Notes under the pieces: generated by a model | The model's database searches: none | What the model saw: only the letters and a program-made list of their open reading frames with translations | What the model was told of the DNA's origin: nothing | In this document: one piece after another, positions 58,268-64,000 of the stretch | How positions within the stretch are numbered: position 1 is the first letter of the stretch | How the letters are laid out: the number at the start of each line of letters is the position of its first letter | Translations under genes and position numbers: made by a program | Assembly: GCA_035627615.1 (NCBI GenBank) | Contig: DASPLL010000086.1 | Span: 107,930 to 171,929 of the forward strand | Origin: BRH-c25 sp035627615 | GTDB taxonomy: Bacteria; Bacillota; Clostridia; Lutisporales; Lutisporaceae | Direction of reading: 5' to 3' | Length of the DNA stretch: 64,000 nt

Positions 58268-60904
58268 TTGTTAAACCCAATATTAATGACAAAAATATTC
58301 ATACCAGCATCCAGGCCAAATACAGTTTTCCGCTCTTCATTGATTCGGAAAATTACTGAAGGATTAGCACAGGGTGGAAAGTTTACTTTGGTATCAGCTC
58401 CGGCGGGATATGGCAAAACAACCTTAATTATAGAGTGGTTAAAAACCATTGATCGTGAGCATGCTTGGTTTTCCATAGATACAGGGGACAATAATCCCCA
58501 GAGGTTTTTTACTTATCTGGTGGCTTCCCTACAGACAATTCATAATGGTTTTGGTAAAGAGGTAGCTAACCTGTTACGATCCCCTCAATTACCTGACCCT
58601 GAAACAATAGCGACTCTATTGATTAACCAAATTATTGATGAAGGTAAGCCTATTGTACTGGTATTAGATGATTATCATGTAATAACCAATGAGTATCTCC
58701 ACCGGACATTAGAAATCATAATCGAGAATAGCCCCATTATCTTTCACATTGTAATTGTGACAAGGCATGATCCGCTTTTAACTCTTGGAAAATGGAGGGC
58801 AAGTAATCAATTAACGGAGTTGAGGATAGATGATTTAAGGTTTTCAGATCAAGAAGTGGCGGCGTTTTTTGCCCAAACCATGCAGCTAAGCTTAAAAGAC
58901 TCTCAGGTTATAACCCTTAAGGATAGGACCGAGGGCTGGATTGCCGGTCTTCAGTTGGCTGCCCTCTCATTACGGGGCAGGGAGGAGCAGGGGATCAATG
59001 ACTTTATTGACAAGTTTAGCGGCAGTCATAGGTATGTGATAGATTACTTATTTGACGAAGTACTCCGGCTCCAGAAGGTTGAAATAAAAGAATTTTTATG
59101 CAATACTGCAGTTTTAGGCCGGTTGTGTGCTTCTTTGTGTGATGAATTAATGGACAGGAATGACAGTAAAAGCATACTAATCAGCCTAGAACAGACCAAT
59201 CTTTTTTTAATACCTTTGGATGAGAAACGCCAATGGTATCGCTATCATCATCTTTTCGCCGATTTTCTGCGTACAGAGTTGGAGGAGGAGCAGGAAACAA
59301 GCTTGCATCGGAAGGCGTCTGAATGGTTTGAGTCCAACGGTTATAATAGTGAAGCCATAGAACATTCTCTTGCAGCAGAAGATGTTGATAATGCCGCCAG
59401 ACAAATAAAAAAACAAACAAACAGCAGTCTGTTGAACGGGGAATTATACACCCTTATTGAGTGGTTGGATTCTTTGCCAGAAAACTTGGTTCTTAATGAC
59501 AGTGAGTTATGCTCTTATAAAGCTTGTGCCTATTTTCTTATGGCTCAAATTGATAAAGCTCAATATTATATTAATGCTTTTCGGCAATTAAAGCAGGCAG
59601 ACAGATTAAATGACGGCCGGGTTAAAGCTCTGGAAGCATGGATCGCTAATATTCGTGAAGATAAGAAAACTATAGAATTGGCTGCGGAGGCCATTGGCTT
59701 GATGGCCGAAGAGGACCTTGGCATGAAAATTTTCGCACTTGTTGTTTTAGCCCAGGCCAAAAGAAATATAGGTAATTTAGCTGAATCCAATGAGGCCTTT
59801 AGAGAAGCTTTGGAAATCAGTATAAATGAGAGCTACTCCCTGACAGTTTGTACCGTTTCGATGGACTTAGTCTATAATTACTATTTTCAGGGCGGTTTAC
59901 AGGAGGCCATACAATTATGTTTGGATATCTTAGGAGGGAAAACTACCGGAAATAAACCTTTGCCGGAGGCAGGAATTCTTAATATTCCTCTAAGTCTCTT
60001 TTGTTATGAGACTAACCAGTTAAAACTGGCCGAGGAAACTGTACTAAAAGCAATAGATGACTGCCGTAAAATGGCCATGAGTAAAATTTTCGGCGGAGAA
60101 GCGGAAAGAACTCTGGCCCGAATCCGGTATTTACAGGGCTTTTCGGAGGAAGCTTTAACTATTTTGCAGGAGGGCCTGGAGAGGGCTAAGGCTTCCGGCC
60201 TGCCCATCGTTGTATTAAGATATGAAGCAAGCCAGGCCGATCTGATACTTAGAATGGGAGAAGTACACTGGGTTGAAGATTGGATTAAGAGAAGCGGATT
60301 ATCTCTTGAGGGGGAGATAACTTCATTAAAGGAACAGCCTTATTTAATCTTTGTGCGATACCTCTTGGCACAAAAACTTTGGACCGAAGCTCAAGCTCTT
60401 TTAGCGAAGCTTGAAGAGTTTGCACGGAGTGAGAGAAAAGGACGCTTGATTAGTATCCTGATTTTAAAAGCAATTTTAAATAAAGCCCTTGGTGATGATA
60501 ATGAAGCAAAGAAGAACTTAAGTGAGGCTGTATGCATTGCTGCCCCTCAAAATTACCGGCGTTCATTTTTGGATCAGGGAGAGCAGGTTCTGCATATGTT
60601 GCCTTTAGTCCGGGATAAGTCTCCTGAATTCGTTGCTACCTTGATTGATGATTTTATGCTGGAGTTAAAATCAGGTCCTGCACCAAAAAGGCAGGCGGTT
60701 TCGGGGCTGATAGAACCGCTGAGCGAAAGGGAAATTGAAGTATTAAGGTTAGTTGCCCAAGGATTATCCAACGCAGATATTACCCGCCGGTTATATATTA
60801 GTCTGGGAACAGTTAAATGGCATCTGAACCATATCTTCGCCAAACTAGGGGTTAAAAACAGGACTCAAGCCATTAACAAAGCAAAAGAGATAAAAATAAT
60901 CTGA
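58268..60904 (+). CDS. MalT-like LuxR-family ATP-dependent regulator
   Basis: 878 aa from a TTG, or from ATG 58286. N-terminal NTPase with Walker A SAPAGYGKTT near 45 and Walker B-like IVLVLDDYHVI near 135, a winged region, a long TPR-like array (about 400-790), and a C-terminal LuxR HTH: LSEREIEVLRLVAQGLSNADI near 815 and SLGTVKWHLNHIFAKLGVKN. It is an ATP-binding transcriptional activator that normally needs a small inducer. It probably controls the three small genes that follow. Confidence 0.92.
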   Translation: MLNPILMTKIFIPASRPNTVFRSSLIRKITEGLAQGGKFTLVSAPAGYGKTTLIIEWLKTIDREHAWFSIDTGDNNPQRFFTYLVASLQTIHNGFGKEVANLLRSPQLPDPETIATLLINQIIDEGKPIVLVLDDYHVITNEYLHRTLEIIIENSPIIFHIVIVTRHDPLLTLGKWRASNQLTELRIDDLRFSDQEVAAFFAQTMQLSLKDSQVITLKDRTEGWIAGLQLAALSLRGREEQGINDFIDKFSGSHRYVIDYLFDEVLRLQKVEIKEFLCNTAVLGRLCASLCDELMDRNDSKSILISLEQTNLFLIPLDEKRQWYRYHHLFADFLRTELEEEQETSLHRKASEWFESNGYNSEAIEHSLAAEDVDNAARQIKKQTNSSLLNGELYTLIEWLDSLPENLVLNDSELCSYKACAYFLMAQIDKAQYYINAFRQLKQADRLNDGRVKALEAWIANIREDKKTIELAAEAIGLMAEEDLGMKIFALVVLAQAKRNIGNLAESNEAFREALEISINESYSLTVCTVSMDLVYNYYFQGGLQEAIQLCLDILGGKTTGNKPLPEAGILNIPLSLFCYETNQLKLAEETVLKAIDDCRKMAMSKIFGGEAERTLARIRYLQGFSEEALTILQEGLERAKASGLPIVVLRYEASQADLILRMGEVHWVEDWIKRSGLSLEGEITSLKEQPYLIFVRYLLAQKLWTEAQALLAKLEEFARSERKGRLISILILKAILNKALGDDNEAKKNLSEAVCIAAPQNYRRSFLDQGEQVLHMLPLVRDKSPEFVATLIDDFMLELKSGPAPKRQAVSGLIEPLSEREIEVLRLVAQGLSNADITRRLYISLGTVKWHLNHIFAKLGVKNRTQAINKAKEIKII

Positions 60905-60905
60905 G

Positions 60906-60932
60906 AGCTGCTGTTTCGGAGCAGCTTTTTTT
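60906..60932 (+). terminator. Terminator after the MalT-like gene
   Basis: AGCTGCT (60906-60912) pairs with AGCAGCT (60920-60926), followed by seven or more T. Confidence 0.85.
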
Positions 60933-60960
60933 CTTTACCTAACCATGCAACTGAACTTTA

Positions 60961-60978
60961 GTTAGGTTTCAACCTAAC
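60961..60978 (+). promoter_or_regulatory. 18-bp palindromic operator candidate
   Basis: GTTAGGTT-TC-AACCTAAC is a perfect dyad 52 bp upstream of the gene at 61030. It could be bound by the MalT-like protein or by a repressor encoded elsewhere. Confidence 0.45.
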
Positions 60979-61029
60979 CTTCTGGGATTTATAAATATAG
61001 TGTAAAGATTTTGCAAGGAGGTTAGCGGG

Positions 61030-61227
61030 ATGGACAATTATGAGATTGTAATACAAGGTCACATCGATAAACGACGATTTCGGGGCATAGCAGAAATCGA
61101 GTTAGAGAACCTTCCCAACGGGAAAACAAAAATTACCTGTGTACAGTTTGACCAGGCAGCTTTGCATGCAATATTAAAAGAAATGTATGATTTGGGGCTG
61201 AATTTGGAAAAGCTTAACCGGATTTAG
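61030..61227 (+). CDS. 65-aa conserved hypothetical protein
   Basis: AAGGAGG upstream. A soluble protein of two beta strands and a helix: MDNYEIVIQGHIDKRRFRGI, then TCVQFDQAALHAILKEMYDLG. Proteins with the same 'xYEIxIxGHxD...DQAALHxxL' layout recur beside MalT-like LuxR regulators in clostridia, so a partner role is possible. No function is known to me. Confidence 0.65.
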   Translation: MDNYEIVIQGHIDKRRFRGIAEIELENLPNGKTKITCVQFDQAALHAILKEMYDLGLNLEKLNRI

Positions 61228-61254
61228 ATTGGAATCACAAAGGAGGATAAAAAA

Positions 61255-61467
61255 ATGAAAACTATAAATTTAATTATTGGGATAGTCACAGGTTTATTGC
61301 TGCTTTCAACAGCAATTTGCGGGTTTTGGATTAGGGCTAATAAAATTACAGATATCACATCCATAGATTTTCACGTAACAATAGGGAGTCTTGCTATAAT
61401 TTTTGGTATGTTATCAGTTGTAAGTCTTATCAGATTACTTTTGAAAAAGCAGTCCAGGATTTCCTGA
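61255..61467 (+). CDS. 70-aa two-TM membrane protein
   Basis: AAAGGAGG upstream. Two membrane helices (about 4-26 and 42-62) joined by a short loop with ITDITSIDFHVTIG. No family recognised. Probably co-transcribed with the genes at 61030 and 61529. Confidence 0.6.
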   Translation: MKTINLIIGIVTGLLLLSTAICGFWIRANKITDITSIDFHVTIGSLAIIFGMLSVVSLIRLLLKKQSRIS

Positions 61468-61528
61468 ATGGCGAGCAATGGCTCAGGTCATTGGTAAATT
61501 GCATATTAGAAAGAGGAGAGTAATTATA

Positions 61529-62488
61529 ATGAAGTTTAAGATAATAGCTCTGTTGGTGGCTATATTTATTGTTTCAACAGTTCTGGTCTGGGTGAAATAT
61601 CAAAGAGATATCCGGGCAGCCTATGCGCGTGTCCAAGGGAAGAGCAGTATCGTCTCCACGCTATATGGCAATGTTGAATATACTGAAGGCGGAACGGGTC
61701 CTAATGTTTTGGTAATCCATGGGGGCGGCGGCGGTTATGATCAAGGAGAACTGCTTGCCCGTGTGGTTTTGGGCGACGAATTTAGATGGATTGCACCTTC
61801 GCGTTTTGGCTATTTGGGGTCAAATCTTCCTGAAGGGGCCACTTACGATGATCAAGCCCATGCTTATGCCAAGCTGTTAGACCATCTTAAAGTTGAAAAG
61901 GTTGCAGTTGTCGCCTTATCGGCCGGCGGGCCATCAGCTGAACTGTTTGCCCTGTTTTATCCTGAACGGGTTTCTTCCCTTACCCTTATTTCCGCCGGGG
62001 CTACAAATGTATCGGTTCCAGAGGGAAAACAGGGTGACAAACAAGGCAAGATGATATCGAGCATAATGCAAAGAGATTTTTCATACTGGATTGCGGTAAA
62101 GCTTTTTAAAAACCAGTTTATGCAGCTAATGGGGGCCAGCAAAGAAGTGATAGCAGCCCTCAGTTCTCAACAAATAGAAGTAATGAACCAAATCATTGAT
62201 TATATGAACCCAGCAGCACTGCGAAAGTCGGGTGCTAATTTTGATCACTATGCTGCATTACCAAATGGGCGGATTGCTGGAATCTGCACGCCGACTCTGG
62301 TTGTGCATGCTAAGGATGACACGCTGCAGCCGTATCAGAACGCTGTCTTTTCATCTTCTACCATTCCAGGCGCACGTTTGCTTAGTTTTGAAAAAGGCGG
62401 GCATTTCGTTATGGCTATCGAAGAATCTATAATCCGCAAAGAGGTATGCAAGCATATTACTAATCATGCACACGCAACGAAAGAATAA
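61529..62488 (+). CDS. Membrane-anchored alpha/beta hydrolase
   Basis: 319 aa from the ATG at 61529 after GAGGAG. One TM (about 5-22), then an alpha/beta-hydrolase fold: oxyanion HGGGGGYDQG near 78, nucleophile Ser in VVALSAGGPSA near 145, acid Asp in VVHAKDDTLQP near 270, and catalytic His in KGGHFVMA near 300. The triad is complete. The substrate is unknown; the membrane anchor suggests it acts outside the cytoplasm. Confidence 0.85.
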   Translation: MKFKIIALLVAIFIVSTVLVWVKYQRDIRAAYARVQGKSSIVSTLYGNVEYTEGGTGPNVLVIHGGGGGYDQGELLARVVLGDEFRWIAPSRFGYLGSNLPEGATYDDQAHAYAKLLDHLKVEKVAVVALSAGGPSAELFALFYPERVSSLTLISAGATNVSVPEGKQGDKQGKMISSIMQRDFSYWIAVKLFKNQFMQLMGASKEVIAALSSQQIEVMNQIIDYMNPAALRKSGANFDHYAALPNGRIAGICTPTLVVHAKDDTLQPYQNAVFSSSTIPGARLLSFEKGGHFVMAIEESIIRKEVCKHITNHAHATKE

Positions 62489-62615
62489 GCAACTATAGGC
62501 GAGGATTGGCTTGTTATCTGGCTCTACCACGGTTACTTCAGGAACCTAAAGTAAGCATGTGTGTTTCTATTATTCGTTATAACGATTTAATTGCTAGGGT
62601 GGTGCGTTCTATAAA

Positions 62616-62674
62616 GGGACAAGGGGTCAGTATCTGTCCCCATGTCCCCCCATGTCCCCCCTTGTCCATGTCCC
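62616..62674. repeat. GTCCCC-rich inverted/direct repeat element
   Basis: GGACAAGGGG (62617-62626) pairs with CCCCTTGTCC (62658-62667); between them GTCCCC(CC) occurs three times in tandem units CATGTCCCCC. It resembles short dispersed palindromic elements of clostridia, but only one copy is in view. The rest of the 62489-62678 gap holds no gene. Confidence 0.45.
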
Positions 62675-62678
62675 TATC

Positions 62679-63626
62679 TTATAAGATCTCAATTATCGTC
62701 ATCATACCACTGGACAGACCGTTGATATCAACCAGATGATGATAATCTCTGTCGTAAATCATGTACATTCCTGGTGTATTTACTGTTGTGATTATGTCAT
62801 AGCTTTCACCGGATGCGATTGTAACTGTGTTCTTTTTATAGGTCTTATCAAGAGTATTTGAATTTAAAGGTACTGAATCGGTAGCTATTACCCTTACTGA
62901 CAGGTTGTCAAATCTGATATTGTGATGTTGAAAACCTGCGTTAATACACCTGATTAATATTTTATGGCCTTGGCCAGCCGTGATTTTTGAGCTATAGGGC
63001 TGGGAGGAATCATCATCTGCTGCTGTAGTATGCGGATAAGATCTGCCGTTGATCGTCCAATAGTCCGGACTGAAAATATACATGCCGCCAGGCTGTGGAT
63101 TGACTATTTTCGAATGCAATACACTATCTATTTCACCAAGTACCAGTACTTTTTCAATATCAAATTCACTTCCGGTATTTGTTCCATATGCTGTTCTTGT
63201 TGATGCATTTACTGCATCAAAACCTGCAGGCCTGACAATAATAACACCATACATTCCCATTTGGATTTGCCTTTCCGGGCTGCTGCCGCTTTCATAAAGA
63301 AATATGCCAGGCTTGTCGGCGGTATAACTGTAGCTTACTACATCACCATTGTCCGGTGCATGGGCTGTATAGGATACAAATCTGCCGTCAGCATCTTTTA
63401 CTGGGGTGGGTACAACATTCTGCCCCGGAAAAATGATGGATACAGGCTCATTCAGCATGTTATGAAAATTAACATGCAACGTATCACCGACAGCAGCCTC
63501 TATTACAGGTCCTGGAAGCTGTGGCTCGAAAGAGGCAGATTCAGCATAACCCCAGAAAGGAACTGAGAAACCGTCGGGCATGTTAATAGTTCCTGATTTA
63601 GCCCATAAATCTTTAATTATATTCAT
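62679..63626 (-). CDS. Cupredoxin/multicopper-oxidase-like protein lacking copper ligands
   Basis: 315 aa from the ATG at 63626, seven bases after AGGAGGT. Two cupredoxin-type domains: LPGPVIEAAVGDTLHVNFHNML with the following strand NEPVSIIFPGQNVVPT where active oxidases have HWHG, and PGIFLYESGSSPERQIQMGMYG where they have YHSH. The C-terminus (GMYMIYDRDYHHLVDINGLSSGMMTI) has His and Met but no HCH motif. No signal peptide. It may be a structural partner of the gene beyond the right edge. The frame is intact, so it is not simple decay. Confidence 0.75.
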   Translation of the reverse strand: MNIIKDLWAKSGTINMPDGFSVPFWGYAESASFEPQLPGPVIEAAVGDTLHVNFHNMLNEPVSIIFPGQNVVPTPVKDADGRFVSYTAHAPDNGDVVSYSYTADKPGIFLYESGSSPERQIQMGMYGVIIVRPAGFDAVNASTRTAYGTNTGSEFDIEKVLVLGEIDSVLHSKIVNPQPGGMYIFSPDYWTINGRSYPHTTAADDDSSQPYSSKITAGQGHKILIRCINAGFQHHNIRFDNLSVRVIATDSVPLNSNTLDKTYKKNTVTIASGESYDIITTVNTPGMYMIYDRDYHHLVDINGLSSGMMTIIEIL

Positions 63627-63631
63627 CACAT

Positions 63632-64000
63632 CTACCTCCTTATTACACCGATGTCAGGGGAAAGTGTTCCTGGCGGATGTACCATAAGCATACTCATCAT
63701 ACCGCCCGGAAATTCGCCCCAGTTTGTAATCTGCGGCTCTTCGTGTGAATGGAGCATGAAATTATACTCACCGGTTTCGTTATAAGATACAACACCTACC
63801 GGTATATCACGCTTTTCGCCGAGATATGGACTGCCGCTCCACATTGTCCATCCCGGTTCGCCTATACCTAAATTCCTTATGCTGGGAAGCAGTGTGGGAA
63901 TTGGATTGCTTGGAGTATAACCTAATCCATTCCATTTAAATATCATGTCATAGGTTTGCCCTGAGCCTACCAGGATGGTAAACCGATTATGGGACAAATC
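63632..64000 (-). CDS. Multicopper-oxidase-like protein, 3' part
   Basis: The frame is open to the right edge, so the N-terminal part lies outside. The visible 122 codons are a cupredoxin domain ending GEYNFMLHSHEEPQITNWGEFPGGMMSM (abridged: FMLHSHEEPQITNWGEF). In oxidases the equivalent is HCHxxxH; here Cys is Ser and the second His is displaced, so type 1 copper is unlikely. Its stop overlaps the ribosome site of the next gene, implying coupled expression of a split oxidase-like pair. Confidence 0.72.
   Translation of the reverse strand, partial: DLSHNRFTILVGSGQTYDMIFKWNGLGYTPSNPIPTLLPSIRNLGIGEPGWTMWSGSPYLGEKRDIPVGVVSYNETGEYNFMLHSHEEPQITNWGEFPGGMMSMLMVHPPGTLSPDIGVIRR

Noticed and set aside
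62506..62739. 77-codon plus-strand frame across the GTCCCC repeats
   Set aside because: It overlaps the repeat and the end of the minus-strand gene, with no ribosome site.

Overview
The window reads as a chromosomal segment of a low-GC Gram-positive anaerobe, most likely class Clostridia (Bacillota). Supporting signs are AT-rich intergenic DNA, strong AGGAGG ribosome sites, frequent TTG/GTG starts, a T-box leader, CsoR-type copper regulation, lipoprotein substrate-binding proteins and T-rich hairpin terminators. The genus cannot be fixed from the sequence. There are no rRNA, tRNA, CRISPR or transposase genes.

Bases 1-4,700 hold the end of an NhaC-type antiporter, a small secreted Met-rich protein, and a cystine-type ABC transporter (tcyABC-like) behind a T-box leader whose apparent specifier codon is UGC (Cys). 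From about 4,730 to 36,320 lies a large copper/methionine island. It contains P-type ATPase copA, copZ, csoR, two HMA proteins, a complete multicopper oxidase, YVTN beta-propeller lipoproteins, an HMA-SafE-cupredoxin fusion, a DUF2318 protein, an OmpR/HK pair, an NtrC/HK pair, a chemoreceptor and several extremely Met-rich membrane-anchored proteins. The core is a six-gene membrane cassette (called A-F here) present twice, at 18,153-22,217 and 25,460-29,360. A is a two-TM protein with an internally repeated ectodomain; B is a membrane hairpin protein with or without a zinc ribbon; C is an FdnI-like di-heme cytochrome b; D and E are small two-TM proteins; F is a Met-rich protein. Reduced B-F pairs occur at 12,050-12,942 and, on the minus strand, at 30,421-29,457. 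I do not recognise the cassette as a described system.

Three control layers can be read in the island. (1) A direct repeat, TCCATA-N5-TCCATA-like, lies exactly 9 bp upstream of a -10 hexamer at nine sites (plus one weaker), in front of nearly all copper operons including the chemoreceptor and the OmpR/HK operon itself; this is a Pho-box-like geometry. (2) Two GG-N10-GC sigma-54 promoters precede the zinc-ribbon/HK/NtrC operon and the B-F pair. (3) csoR sits inside the copA operon.

Bases 36,700-48,600 are a mixed accessory region: an XdhC-like protein with a duplicated domain, a 1021-aa double-kinase hybrid sensor with a SARP-type response regulator, an ArsR/DUF1761 pair, and a tandem-MerR/MATE/UvrA-like resistance locus in which the UvrA-like gene is broken. 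Bases 48,600-57,700 are a LacI-controlled sugar locus (ABC transporter plus two GH65 phosphorylases) with two perfect 16-bp operators. Bases 57,700-62,500 hold a ParE-like relic, a MalT-like LuxR regulator, two small proteins and an alpha/beta hydrolase. The right edge has two minus-strand cupredoxin/multicopper-oxidase-like genes lacking the usual copper ligands; the second runs off the window.
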